DNA from: Desulfomicrobium escambiense DSM 10707
GTDB taxonomy: Bacteria; Desulfobacterota; Desulfovibrionia; Desulfovibrionales; Desulfomicrobiaceae
Assembly: GCF_000428825.1 (NCBI RefSeq)
Contig: NZ_AUAR01000015.1
Coordinates: 1-64,000 of the forward strand
Reading direction: 5' to 3'
Length of the DNA stretch: 64,000 nt
The position numbers and the translations under genes are program-made. Shown in pieces: positions 47,094-56,206 of this stretch. Within the stretch, counting starts at the first letter, position 1; the number at the start of each line of letters is the position of its first letter. Below the pieces are notes generated by a model. The model did no database searches, was not told where the DNA came from, and saw only the letters and a program-made list of their open reading frames with translations.

Positions 47094-48767
47094 TCAGCGC
47101 TGCATGGCCACGGTGCGGGCGATGGAGTAGCAGTAGTCCCCGATCTTCTCCAGCCTGGCGAGCAGGTTGATGAAGGCCAGGCCGCCCTCAATGCCGCACT
47201 TGCCGACCTTCAGGCGCTCGATGTGCGCGTCGCGCATGGTTTCCCGCATGGCATCGATGGCCCGCTCCGTGTCCTCGGCCCGGGCCATGAGGCCTTCGGG
47301 CTGCTTGATGAGAGCCTGGTTGATCATATTCAGGAACTCGTCGACCTTGGCCGAGATGACGAAGAGGTCACCCATGGCGTTCTCGCTGAAGCGCAGCTCC
47401 TTGTCCACGATGTCCTCGCACAGGAGGCCAAGAGCCTCCACCGCATCGCCAATCCTTTCGAGGTTGTTGACGATGCGTATCTGCTCCGCGATATCGTTCG
47501 AGATCTCCTCGTTGAGCTCGCTTTGCATCGTCTTGGCCAGGAAGGTCGAAATTGCCTTGTGCGCGTCATTGATGTGGGTCTCGAAACGCTGCCGCATCTT
47601 CACGGTGCGGTGGTCACGCTTTTCCAGGCTCTCCAGGGCGTTGGCGTAGGCCGCGTTGACCGTTATCGACATGCGGTGGATTTCGCCGCGCACCTGGGCC
47701 AGGGCGGCGACGGGGTTGTCCTCGACGTGCTGATCGAAGACCGGCAGGCGGAACAGGTCGTCGCCGGCAGTCTTGTCCTTGGGCGAGCACCAAGTGCCCA
47801 CCCGGATGAGCGCGGGCAGGAAAACGAGAAAGACCAGGGCATTAGTCAGGTTGAACAGGGTATGGCCGTTGGCCAGATATCTGCCAACATACGGGTATTC
47901 CCCGTTGACCTGCATGTCCCAGGGCTGCGCGCCGGTCAGATGGACGCTGACCCATTCGACCCCCTGTAGGAAAAACGGGAAGATGGCCAGCATGATGCAG
48001 ACGCCGAGCACATTGAACATCGTGTTGGACCTGGCCGCCCGGTGGGAGTCGCTACAGCTCGACCCGATGGTCGCCAGTTCGGCGGTGATGGTCGTGCCGA
48101 TGTTCTCGCCCAGCACCAGGGCCATTGCCGAGGGAAAGTCGAGAAGCCCCTGCGTGGCCAGGGTCATGGTCAGACCGACCGTGGCCGACGAGGACTGCAG
48201 GATCATGGTCAGGATGCAGCCCGTGGCCACGCACAGAAGCACCCCGCCCATGGAGGACGCGTCGAACTTGGTGAAAAAGGCGATGAATTCGGGATCCGCG
48301 CGCAACGGCTTCAACCCGTCGCCCATGACGGTCATGCCGAAAAAGAGCAGGCCGAAGCCGAGGATGACTTCGCCGAGATAGCGATACTTCTTGCGCGGGG
48401 AAAAATACTTCAGGGGCACGCCGATGGTGATGGCCGGCAGCGCCAGGCTCGACAGCTTGAAGGCGATGAGCTGGGCGGTCATGGTCGTGCCGACGTTGCA
48501 GCCGAGCATGACACCAACGGCCTGGTTCAGGCTCATGAGGCCGGCCGAGACGAAACTGATGAGCATGACCGTGGTGGCCGACGACGATTGGACCAGGGCC
48601 GTGACGGCAGCACCCGTGGCGAATCCGACGACCCGGTTGTTGGAGACGGCCTTGAGGACGTTGCGGATCCTGTTGCCCGCGGCCATCTGCAGGCCTTCGG
48701 TCATGAACTTCATGCCCAGGATGAAAATGCCGAGGCCCCCAAGGGTCTGAATCAAAACATCAAACAT
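47094..48767 (-). CDS. Na+/phosphate cotransporter with C-terminal PhoU-like domain
   Basis: 557 residues. Two inverted copies of the NptA/PF02690 repeat carry the QSSSA motifs (LVQSSSATTVML near 60 and LQSSSATVGLTM near 195). About 8 transmembrane helices fill the first 340 residues, followed by a cytoplasmic PhoU-like helical domain (about 360-550) with NNLERIGDAVEALG and ARLEKIGDYC. It imports phosphate, or another anion, with sodium. A Pho-box-like sequence lies close upstream. It is divergent from ppsA. Confidence 0.92.
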   Translation of the reverse strand: MFDVLIQTLGGLGIFILGMKFMTEGLQMAAGNRIRNVLKAVSNNRVVGFATGAAVTALVQSSSATTVMLISFVSAGLMSLNQAVGVMLGCNVGTTMTAQLIAFKLSSLALPAITIGVPLKYFSPRKKYRYLGEVILGFGLLFFGMTVMGDGLKPLRADPEFIAFFTKFDASSMGGVLLCVATGCILTMILQSSSATVGLTMTLATQGLLDFPSAMALVLGENIGTTITAELATIGSSCSDSHRAARSNTMFNVLGVCIMLAIFPFFLQGVEWVSVHLTGAQPWDMQVNGEYPYVGRYLANGHTLFNLTNALVFLVFLPALIRVGTWCSPKDKTAGDDLFRLPVFDQHVEDNPVAALAQVRGEIHRMSITVNAAYANALESLEKRDHRTVKMRQRFETHINDAHKAISTFLAKTMQSELNEEISNDIAEQIRIVNNLERIGDAVEALGLLCEDIVDKELRFSENAMGDLFVISAKVDEFLNMINQALIKQPEGLMARAEDTERAIDAMRETMRDAHIERLKVGKCGIEGGLAFINLLARLEKIGDYCYSIARTVAMQR

Positions 48768-48787
48768 GTGGTATCCGTGATCCTTGT

Positions 48788-48805
48788 GTTACATTCGTAT
48801 GACAG
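48788..48805 (-). promoter_or_regulatory. Pho-box-like element upstream of the phosphate transporter
   Basis: Minus strand CTGTCAT (48805-48799), 4 bp, ATGTAAC (48794-48788): 12 of 14 matches to the two CTGTCAT-type half-sites of a Pho box. It lies 21 bp before the start codon, too close for the usual placement over a -35, so the call is weak. Confidence 0.3.
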
Positions 48806-49079
48806 CGAACCGAAATCCGAATTTCTGTAGAGTATCTCCGGCGGTAAGAAAAGATTTTTTACGATTCTGAAACAGGCCTGAATCAAAACGGACATTTTCA
48901 AATTTTTTCAGCAGGATCAGATTGTTACAACTTGATGACGCGTCCGTTTGCAGTCATTTCCGACAAAACAGATCAGAAAGTTTTCCGACAAATCGCGCGC
49001 CGAGTTGCGAAAATCCCCCGGGGCTGGCATGGTTGAACCGAAAAACCGCAGCCTGATTCGCACCCCAAGGAGGATGCCC

Positions 49080-51491
49080 GTGGACAAACAACAAGCCTTC
49101 GTTCTCTGGTTCGACGAGATCGGTATCGAGGACGTGCCGCTGGTGGGCGGCAAGAACGCGAGCCTGGGCGAGATGTACCGCAACCTGATGGCCAAGGGCG
49201 TGCCCGTGCCCGGCGGCTTCGCCGTCACCGCCCGGGGGTACCGGCACCTGCTGGACAGTTCCGGCGCCATGGACAGGATCAGGGGCATCCTGCAGGGCCT
49301 CGACACCCACGACATGGACAACCTGATGGAACGGGGCAGTCGCATCCGCTCCCTGATCCGCGGCCTGGAGTTCCCGGCAGACCTGCAGGGCGCCATCGCC
49401 GAGGCCTACCGCAAGCTGGAGGCGCAGTACGGCCAGGGCGTGGACGTGGCCGTGCGCTCTTCGGCCACGGCCGAGGACCTGCCCGACGCCAGCTTCGCCG
49501 GCCAGCAGGAAACCTACCTCAACATCCGCGGCGTGGAGGATCTCCTGGACGCCTGCCAGCGCTGTTTCGCCTCCCTCTTCACCAACCGCGCCATCTCCTA
49601 CCGCCAGGACAAGGGCTTCGACCACTTCTCCATCGCCCTGTCCATCGCCGTGCAGAAGATGGTCCGCTCGGACCTCTCGGCCAGCGGCGTCATGTTCTCC
49701 ATCGACACGGAGACGGGCTTCCGCGACGCCGTGTTCCTGACCGGCGCCTGGGGCCTGGGCGAGAACGTGGTCCAGGGCGCCGTCAACCCGGATGAATGGT
49801 ACGTCTTCAAGCCGACCCTCAGGCAGGGGTTCAAGCCCATCATCATGAAGCGCGTGGGCGGCAAGGCCATCAAGATGATCTACACCACCGACGCCAAGGC
49901 CCCGACCAAGAACGTGGCCGTGCCCGAGGAGGACCGCCGCCGCCTGGTCCTGTCCGACGACGAGGTCGTGGCCCTGGCCCGCATGGCCTGCACCATCGAG
50001 GAGCACTACAGCGCCATCCGCGGCCAGTTCACGCCCATGGATATCGAATGGGCCAAGGACGGCCAGACGGGCGAGCTGTTCATCGTCCAGGCCCGGCCCG
50101 AGACCGTGCATTCCCTCAAGGACCGGGCGACCCTGAAGAAGTACGTCCTGATGGAAAAGGGCGAGGTCCTGGTCCAAGGGCAGTCCGTGGGCGAACTCAT
50201 CGGCCAGGGGCCCGTGCAGGTCATCAAGTCGGCGAGCATGATCCACGCCTTCCGCAAGGGCGAGGTTCTGGTCACGGACATGACGGACCCGGACTGGGAG
50301 CCCATCATGAAGATCGCCTCGGCCATCGTCACCAACCGCGGCGGCCGGACCTGCCACGCGGCCATCGTCAGCCGCGAGCTCGGCATCCCCTGCATCGTCG
50401 GCACAGGGAACGCCACCACGCGCCTGAACCAGGGCGCGGACGTGACCGTGGACTGCTCCGAAGGGTCCGTGGGCACGGTCTACCGGGGCCTTTTGCCCTT
50501 CGAGGTGCAGGAGACGAACCTGAAAGCCCTGCCCAAGCCGAAGACCAAGATCATGATGAACCTGGCGAGCCCCGAACAGGCCTTCGAGAAGAGTTTCATC
50601 CCCAACGAGGGCGTGGGCCTGGCGCGCGAGGAGTTCATCATCAGCTCCTACATCAAGATCCACCCCCTGGCCCTCTTGAACTACGAGACCCTGCCGGACG
50701 AGATCCTGAAGCGCGCCATCGCCGACATGACCTCGGGCTACGCGGACAAGGCCGAGTATTTCGTGGACAAGCTGGCCGAGGGGGTCGGGATGCTGGCCGC
50801 GGCCTTTTACCCCAAGCAGGTCATCGTGCGCCTGTCGGACTTCAAGTCCAACGAGTACGCCAACCTCATCGGCGGCAGGCTCTTCGAGCCGGACGAGGAG
50901 AACCCCATGATCGGCTGGCGCGGGGCGTCGCGGTACTACTCGGACGGGTACAGGGAGGCCTTCGGCCTGGAGTGCCGGGCCATGAAGAAGATCCGCGAGG
51001 ACATGGGCCTGACCAACGTCGAGATCATGATCCCCTTCCCGCGCACCGTGGAGGAGGCCAAAAAAGTCATCGAGACCATGGCCGGGTACGGCCTGAGGCA
51101 GGGCGAGAACGGCCTCAAGGTCATCGGCATGTGCGAGATCCCGTCCAACGTCATCCTGGCCGAGGAGTTTCTCGAGGTCTTCGACGGCTTCTCCATCGGC
51201 ACCAACGACCTGACCCAGCTCATCCTGGGCGTGGACCGTGACTCGTCCCTGGTGGCCCACGTCTATGACGAGCGCAACCCGGCCGTGAAGAAGTTCGTGC
51301 GCCAGGTCATCGAGGTGGCGGTGAAAAAGGGCAAGTACATCGGCATCTGCGGCCAGGCGCCCAGCGACTACCCGGAGTTCGCCGAGTTCGTGGTCGAGTG
51401 CGGCATCGGCTCCATGTCCCTGAACCCCGACACGGTCATCAAGACGACCCTCATCGTGGCCGAACTGGAAAAACGGCTGGGCATTTCCTGA
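49080..51491 (+). CDS. ppsA: phosphoenolpyruvate synthase
   Basis: 803-residue enzyme converting pyruvate, ATP and water to PEP, AMP and phosphate; gluconeogenic entry point for pyruvate or lactate users. It has the N-terminal ATP-binding domain (LVGGKNASLGEMYRNLMAKG, VAVRSSATAEDLPDASFAGQ), the swivelling His domain GGRTCHAAIVSRELGIPC with the phospho-His, and the C-terminal PEP/pyruvate barrel ending SIGTNDLTQLILGVDRD and GICGQAPSDYPEF. The GTG at 49080 is chosen because AAGGAGG is six bases upstream; the ATG at 49074 would abut that site. A hairpin without U-tract follows the stop. Confidence 0.96.
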   Translation: MDKQQAFVLWFDEIGIEDVPLVGGKNASLGEMYRNLMAKGVPVPGGFAVTARGYRHLLDSSGAMDRIRGILQGLDTHDMDNLMERGSRIRSLIRGLEFPADLQGAIAEAYRKLEAQYGQGVDVAVRSSATAEDLPDASFAGQQETYLNIRGVEDLLDACQRCFASLFTNRAISYRQDKGFDHFSIALSIAVQKMVRSDLSASGVMFSIDTETGFRDAVFLTGAWGLGENVVQGAVNPDEWYVFKPTLRQGFKPIIMKRVGGKAIKMIYTTDAKAPTKNVAVPEEDRRRLVLSDDEVVALARMACTIEEHYSAIRGQFTPMDIEWAKDGQTGELFIVQARPETVHSLKDRATLKKYVLMEKGEVLVQGQSVGELIGQGPVQVIKSASMIHAFRKGEVLVTDMTDPDWEPIMKIASAIVTNRGGRTCHAAIVSRELGIPCIVGTGNATTRLNQGADVTVDCSEGSVGTVYRGLLPFEVQETNLKALPKPKTKIMMNLASPEQAFEKSFIPNEGVGLAREEFIISSYIKIHPLALLNYETLPDEILKRAIADMTSGYADKAEYFVDKLAEGVGMLAAAFYPKQVIVRLSDFKSNEYANLIGGRLFEPDEENPMIGWRGASRYYSDGYREAFGLECRAMKKIREDMGLTNVEIMIPFPRTVEEAKKVIETMAGYGLRQGENGLKVIGMCEIPSNVILAEEFLEVFDGFSIGTNDLTQLILGVDRDSSLVAHVYDERNPAVKKFVRQVIEVAVKKGKYIGICGQAPSDYPEFAEFVVECGIGSMSLNPDTVIKTTLIVAELEKRLGIS

Positions 51492-51505
51492 CCGGTCCGT
51501 CACGG

Positions 51506-51542
51506 CCGGCGCCGGATCCCTCCCTGCGGAGGGCGGCGCCGG
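51506..51542 (+). terminator. GC-rich hairpin after ppsA
   Basis: CCGGCGCC (51506-51513) can pair with GGCGCCGG (51535-51542), with a secondary GC-rich pairing inside the loop (CCCTCC with GGAGGG). It is 15 bp past the ppsA stop. No U-tract follows, so it may act as a transcript-stabilising or rho-assisted end. Confidence 0.4.
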
Positions 51543-51639
51543 TCGGGGCGACCTCGACAGCGCCGTCGCGTCAGCGTAGCATTCGGACCTGCAGGCGAAA
51601 CGGACCCGACCGACCCTCGGCTTCGAACCGGCACGCCCC

Positions 51640-51654
51640 TTTACACTTTTTTAC
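51640..51654 (+). promoter_or_regulatory. CpxR-box-like sequence upstream of the CpxR-like gene
   Basis: TTTAC, 5 bp, TTTAC; on the other strand GTAAA-N5-GTAAA, the exact consensus recognised by CpxR in enterobacteria. It lies about 58 bp upstream of the chosen start of a CpxR-like regulator, suggesting autoregulation. Confidence 0.55.
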
Positions 51655-51711
51655 ACCCGCCCGGACGCGGCGGGGGTGCGCCGCGCCGTTTTTTTCCGCA
51701 TAATCCCGAAC

Positions 51712-52425
51712 ATGACCCACCACGCCACCCTCCCATCGGGAAGCAACATCCTCATGGTCGACGACGACCGGGAACTGTGCCGTCTGCTGCAGGAATACTG
51801 CGCCATGGAAGGGCTGCCCCTGCGCGCGGTCCACAACGGCGAAGCCGGGGTGCTCATGGCCTTGAGCGGCAGTTTCGACCTCGTCATCCTCGACGTCATG
51901 ATGCCCGGCATGTCGGGCACGGAGGCCCTGCGTCGCATCAGACTCCAAAGCATGGTGCCCGTACTCATGCTCACGGCCATGGGTGACGACGAGGACCGTA
52001 TCCTGGGCCTGGAACTGGGCGCCGACGACTACGTACCCAAGCCCTGCACGCCGCGCGAGCTCGTGGCCCGCATCAGGGCCATCCTGCGCCGCATGGGCCA
52101 ATCCCATGACGGGCTCCAGGACATCCTCTCCAATGGCGACATCCGTCTCTGGCCGGGCAGGCGCACGGCCGAGGTGAACGGGCGCCCCCTGTCCCTGACC
52201 GGGGCGGAATTCTCCATCCTCACCGTTCTGACCCGGCGCGCCGGACAGCCCGTCAGCCGCGAAACCCTCTCCGAGGAAGGCCTGGGCCGTCCCGTGACGC
52301 GCTTCGACCGCAGCCTGGACGTGCACCTGTCGAGCATCCGCCACAAGCTGGGGCCCGGACGGGACGGGCGCCCCCGCATCCAGACGCTGCGCGGCCGGGG
52401 CTACCAGCTGCTGCAGGACGAATGA
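51712..52425 (+). CDS. CpxR-like OmpR-family response regulator
   Basis: 237 residues. The receiver domain (ILMVDDDRELCRLLQEYCAM, VILDVMMPGMSG with phospho-Asp, LELGADDYVPKPCTPRELVARIRAILRR) is joined to an OmpR/PhoB winged-helix domain (LTGAEFSILTVLTRRAGQPV, FDRSLDVHLSSIRHKL, QTLRGRGYQLL). The wording is very close to E. coli CpxR, for example VDDDREL, GLELGADDY and the FDR-DxH-S-R-KL recognition helix. The start at 51712 keeps the conserved first strand; it lacks a clear ribosome site, and an upstream GTG at 51676 is possible. The kinase gene starts 1 bp after its stop. Confidence 0.9.
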   Translation: MTHHATLPSGSNILMVDDDRELCRLLQEYCAMEGLPLRAVHNGEAGVLMALSGSFDLVILDVMMPGMSGTEALRRIRLQSMVPVLMLTAMGDDEDRILGLELGADDYVPKPCTPRELVARIRAILRRMGQSHDGLQDILSNGDIRLWPGRRTAEVNGRPLSLTGAEFSILTVLTRRAGQPVSRETLSEEGLGRPVTRFDRSLDVHLSSIRHKLGPGRDGRPRIQTLRGRGYQLLQDE

Positions 52426-52426
52426 C

Positions 52427-53746
52427 ATGGGCCGCCTGTTCTGGAAGTGCTTCGCGGCCACGTGGCTCACGCTCATCCTGGCCGGTGCGGCCACCTTCTT
52501 CGGGATGCGCCTGTACCGCCTGGCCGAGGACCCCGAACACCTCCTCATGCACGGGCCGAGGGTCGGGTTCGAGCTGGACATGGCGAAGGTCGTGCTCAGA
52601 CATGCCGGTCCCAAGGCCCTGGCTCACGCCCTGGACGAAACCGGCAGCTCGATGCTGGTCATCGGGCCCACGGGCCTCGACATCCGGGGACGCGTCCCCG
52701 ACGCCGGTCTGGCAGCCGCAGCCCTGAACAGTTCCGGGTCATCCCTTCCGGACGGCGTCGTCCGCGTCGACACGGCGTCGGGCGTCCACACGCTGCTCAT
52801 CCCCGGCGCCCCCCCGTCGCTCGACCCCGCGAAAGGCCCGCCCCCGCCTCCCCCGTCGCCAGGGGAGCCTCTGGCCTTTGCGCTCGTGGCCAGCGTCCTG
52901 CTCTCGGCCCTGCTGGCCTGGTATCTGGCCCGACCGGTGAAGGAGCTGCGCGGGGCCTTCTCCGCCATGGCCGAGGGCCGCCTGGACACCCGCGTGGGAG
53001 ATGCCATGCCCCGGGGCGACGAATTTGCCGACCTCGGCCGTTCCTTCGACCGCATGGCCGAAAAGCTGCAAACAATCATCCTGGCCCAGCGACGCCTGCT
53101 GCACGACGTGTCGCACGAGCTGCGTTCGCCCCTGGGCCGGCTGCAGGTGGCCCTGGGCATCGCCCGCCGCGACCCATCCAGGGCGGACTGCGTCCTGGAG
53201 CGCATGGAGCTTGAGGTCGAGCGGCTGAGTGGGCTCATCGGCGAGATCCTGTCCCTGACGCGACTCAACTCGGGCGTGGAAACCGAGCTGGCGGAGCGCA
53301 TCGACCTGGGGGAACTGGCCGAGGGCCTCGTGCATGACGCGCGTTTCGAGGCCAGCGGCAGGGGCTGCGAGGTACGTCTGGAGGAACTGGCCCGGATTCA
53401 TGTCCATGGCCGGACTCGCCTCCTTTCCCGGGCGTTGGAGAACGTGATACGCAACGGTCTCAGGTTTTCGCCCCCCGGAGGGGAGCTGACCGTTGAAGTC
53501 GGCTTCAGCGACGGGTGGGCCGTGATCCGCGTCTGCGATCAAGGTCCCGGCATTCCGGAAAAGGACATCGCGGCGGTCTTCGAGCCCTTCGCCCGCGGCC
53601 GCAACACAGGCGAGGCCGACGGTTTCGGCCTCGGCCTGGCCATCGCGCGAGGGGCCGTCGAACTGCACGGCGGGGCCATCGAAGCGGCCAATCGGGAGGA
53701 AGGCGGGCTGCGCGTCGAGATCCGCCTGCCCTCGGTCATCCCTTGA
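52427..53746 (+). CDS. CpxA-like sensor histidine kinase
   Basis: 439 residues. Transmembrane helix 1 (about 5-25) precedes a short periplasmic sensor (about 26-140) ending in a Pro-rich stretch (PPPPPPSPG), then helix 2 (ALVASVLLSALLAWYLA), HAMP, the H-box QRRLLHDVSHELRSPLGRL, N-box RALENVIRNGLRFSPPGG, and G-boxes DQGPGIPEKD and GFGLGLAIARG. It pairs with the CpxR-like gene 1 bp upstream. CpxA senses envelope stress in enterobacteria. The periplasmic domain here is small and different, so the signal cannot be assumed to be the same. Confidence 0.9.
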   Translation: MGRLFWKCFAATWLTLILAGAATFFGMRLYRLAEDPEHLLMHGPRVGFELDMAKVVLRHAGPKALAHALDETGSSMLVIGPTGLDIRGRVPDAGLAAAALNSSGSSLPDGVVRVDTASGVHTLLIPGAPPSLDPAKGPPPPPPSPGEPLAFALVASVLLSALLAWYLARPVKELRGAFSAMAEGRLDTRVGDAMPRGDEFADLGRSFDRMAEKLQTIILAQRRLLHDVSHELRSPLGRLQVALGIARRDPSRADCVLERMELEVERLSGLIGEILSLTRLNSGVETELAERIDLGELAEGLVHDARFEASGRGCEVRLEELARIHVHGRTRLLSRALENVIRNGLRFSPPGGELTVEVGFSDGWAVIRVCDQGPGIPEKDIAAVFEPFARGRNTGEADGFGLGLAIARGAVELHGGAIEAANREEGGLRVEIRLPSVIP

Positions 53747-53851
53747 GCAAGAGCGGCCACACGATCCGGGACATGACAACATGCTCCGGAACGGATACAT
53801 CAGGCAGGAACACAATCTCCGTTCCGTTTCCATGCATACCCGGAGCAATGC

Positions 53852-55183
53852 ATGCCTTCGTCCCGGAACATCCCCCTCGTGACCTACGTACGGCGGACCC
53901 TCGTCGCCCGCCTGGCGTTCATGGCCGCGGTCATCGCGCTGGGCATGGCCGTGCTGGCCTATATGGCCGAGGAACGCATGCTGGCGCGGGAAGTCGTCTT
54001 CGAGGCCCGGATCGGGATCGAGGAACTGGCCGACCGCACGCGGGAACTCATGGTCATGGACAACCTGCGGCCCAGGGAGGCCTTCCGCAAGACCCTGGCC
54101 GAACTCGCCGCCTCCAGGCCGAAAAGAAGAAACGGCAAAGTCGTCTACGCAGGGTTTTCCAAGCCCGACATCGAAGGCGCCGAGGAGTATCTGGACAGGA
54201 CGTTCGTGCTCCATCAGGCCGTATGGGATTACGTGCACTCCGGCAGGGCGCCGCACGCCGGGCCGGGGGAAGCATGGTCGCAGACGACCGTCATCGCGGA
54301 CCTGCTCTGCGTCCATGCGGTGCTGCCCCTCGGCGACCCCGCGCGCAACGAGACCGGGCAGGCCGAGATCGTCTTCGTCCCGTCCCCGGAAATCCTGGCC
54401 GCCATGAACAGGAAGTCCTTCATGACGGCGGGCATCGTTGTGCTCATCACCCTGGCCACCACGGGACTGCTCTACCCCGTGGTCCTGCGCCTGACCGACC
54501 GTCTGGTGGCCTTCTCCCGCAACATGCAGGCCGCCAACTTCGAGACCCTGTCCCTGCTGGGCTGCGTCGTCGCCAAACGCGACAGCGACACCGACGACCA
54601 CAACTACCGGGTGACCCTCTACGCGCTGCACATGGGGGAAGCCATGGGCCTGGACGCGGACCAGATGCGCGCCCTGACCAAGGGCGCGTTCCTGCATGAC
54701 GTGGGCAAGATCGCCATCAGGGACGACATCCTGCTCAAGCCCGGCAGGCTCACCCGGGAGGAATTCGAGATCATGAAGACCCATGTCCGCCACGGCCTGG
54801 ACGTCATCGACCGCTCGACGTGGCTGCGCGACGCGCGGGACGTGGTCGGCGGGCACCACGAAAAGTTCGACGGCGAGGGCTACCCCGGCCGGCTGGAGGG
54901 TGCGGACATCCCCCTGACCGCCCGCGTCTTCGCCGTGGCCGACGTCTTCGACGCCCTGACCTCCCGCCGCCCCTACAAGGCGCCCCTGAGCCGCGCCGAG
55001 GCCCTGGGCATCCTGATCCGCGGGCGCGGCAAGCACTTCGACCCCGAAGTCGTGGACATTTTCGCCGCCATGGCCAAGGACCTGCACGAGCGCTATGCGC
55101 ACAAGACGGGGAGCGACCTCAAGGCCGAACTCATCGACATGTCCTGGAGGTATTTCCAGGCCGACGCGGAAACCCTGGTCTGA
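53852..55183 (+). CDS. membrane HD-GYP domain phosphodiesterase
   Basis: 443 residues. Two transmembrane helices (about 18-40 and 190-212) flank a periplasmic sensor region; the cytoplasmic HD-GYP domain (about 230-420) shows AKRDSDTDDHNYRVTLYA, HDVGK, HHEKFDGEGYP and VFDALTSRRPYK. It is expected to hydrolyse c-di-GMP in response to an external signal. GGAG lies six bases before the ATG. It is 105 bp after the CpxA-like gene, in the same direction, so co-transcription is possible. Confidence 0.9.
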   Translation: MPSSRNIPLVTYVRRTLVARLAFMAAVIALGMAVLAYMAEERMLAREVVFEARIGIEELADRTRELMVMDNLRPREAFRKTLAELAASRPKRRNGKVVYAGFSKPDIEGAEEYLDRTFVLHQAVWDYVHSGRAPHAGPGEAWSQTTVIADLLCVHAVLPLGDPARNETGQAEIVFVPSPEILAAMNRKSFMTAGIVVLITLATTGLLYPVVLRLTDRLVAFSRNMQAANFETLSLLGCVVAKRDSDTDDHNYRVTLYALHMGEAMGLDADQMRALTKGAFLHDVGKIAIRDDILLKPGRLTREEFEIMKTHVRHGLDVIDRSTWLRDARDVVGGHHEKFDGEGYPGRLEGADIPLTARVFAVADVFDALTSRRPYKAPLSRAEALGILIRGRGKHFDPEVVDIFAAMAKDLHERYAHKTGSDLKAELIDMSWRYFQADAETLV

Positions 55184-55236
55184 CACGACGCGACCGCCGC
55201 CCGGAGGCCCGCGCGGCGGCCGCGCCTGGGGTCCCC

Positions 55237-56151
55237 TTACGCCCTGACGGAAAACCCGTTTCCCGACAGGGCGGACATGCCGTCCTCCCCCATCATCCTG
55301 TACATTTCGAATCTCGAAGCAGCCAATGCCTGCGAGGCGCCCGCCCCGGAAGACGTCCTGCCCCGGCCGGCCGCGCCGCGCCCGGCGAACTCGGCCGCCG
55401 AGACGAGGCCGTCCCCGTCGGTGTCGAGGGACTGCAGAACCTCTTCTGCATCGACATCCGCGCCGGTGGCCTCGTTCCGCTCAGCCACCGCCGCGGCCAG
55501 TTCCGTCGCATCCACCACGCCGTCCTGGTTGGTGTCGGCCGCGTCGAAGATTTCCTGACCGCCGCCCGATGACGGCATGTTTCCGCCGCCCATGGGCATG
55601 TCGGCATTGTTGCGGCGCAGGGACTCGAGCCCGGCCGCATGCTCGGCCTCGGTCACCAGCCCGTCGCCGTCGGCGTCCATGGCGGCGAACAGCTCCGCCG
55701 CGTTTACGTCCCCGCCCTGGGCCTTGTTTTTGGCGACGACGGCCGCCGTCAGCTCCTCTTCGGTGATGTTCCCGTCCCCGTCGGCGTCCGTCTGCGCAAA
55801 AAGTTCCTGGGCCAGTGACGAGGCGCTCATGCCGAGATTCGTCATCATGCTGGCCTGGGCCAGATCCTTGTGCAGTGCGGCCAGTCCTTCCTCGTGCTCG
55901 TCCTCGGTCACGAGGCCGTCGCCGTCGCCGTCCAGGGCGGCGAACAGTTCCTCTGCGTCGGGCCCCTGTCCGTTCCCGGCTTTGGCCGCAAGCGCCGCCT
56001 TCAGCTCCTCCTGGTCGATGGCGCCGCTGCCGTCGGCGTCCGTGGAAGAAAAAAGTTCCGGCGCCATCCTGGACGGGTCGGGCCTGGACCTGCCGCCCCA
56101 AATGGACGCCATGCTCTGGGAGAACCCAGGCGAGTCTATACCGCTGATCAT
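55237..56151 (-). CDS. six-EF-hand calcium-binding protein
   Basis: 304 residues with six EF-hand loops in three pairs: DADGSGAIDQEE, DGDGDGLVTEDE, DADGDGNITEEE, DADGDGLVTEAE, DTNQDGVVDATE and DTDGDGLVSAAE. Each keeps the D-x-D-x-(D/S)G-x-I/V-x-x-x-E spacing, so most should bind calcium. Linkers are Gly/Met/Ser-rich, and the C-terminal 45 residues carry no EF-hand. No signal peptide is evident. Similar proteins are annotated XopAW-like or calmodulin-like, function unknown. AAGGGAG precedes the ATG, and a transcription terminator sits in its leader. Confidence 0.9.
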   Translation of the reverse strand: MISGIDSPGFSQSMASIWGGRSRPDPSRMAPELFSSTDADGSGAIDQEELKAALAAKAGNGQGPDAEELFAALDGDGDGLVTEDEHEEGLAALHKDLAQASMMTNLGMSASSLAQELFAQTDADGDGNITEEELTAAVVAKNKAQGGDVNAAELFAAMDADGDGLVTEAEHAAGLESLRRNNADMPMGGGNMPSSGGGQEIFDAADTNQDGVVDATELAAAVAERNEATGADVDAEEVLQSLDTDGDGLVSAAEFAGRGAAGRGRTSSGAGASQALAASRFEMYRMMGEDGMSALSGNGFSVRA

Positions 56152-56191
56152 GACTGACTCCCTTGTCAGAAGTTCATGGGCAGAAAAAGAA

Positions 56192-56206
56192 GGCCCACGG
56201 CGGGCC
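56192..56206 (-). terminator. terminator in the leader of the EF-hand gene
   Basis: On the minus strand GGCCC-GCCGT-GGGCC is followed by TTCTTTTTCTG. It lies 41 bp upstream of the EF-hand start codon. Transcripts starting upstream would be stopped here unless antiterminated. Confidence 0.6.

Noticed and set aside
49025..49045. Sigma54-type promoter (TGGCAT...TTGA) before ppsA
   Set aside because: Spacing between the GG and the second element is far too short for a -24/-12 promoter.
48954..51503. Long minus-strand open frame opposite ppsA
   Set aside because: Antisense shadow of ppsA with biased His/Asp/Gly-rich translation and no recognisable domain.
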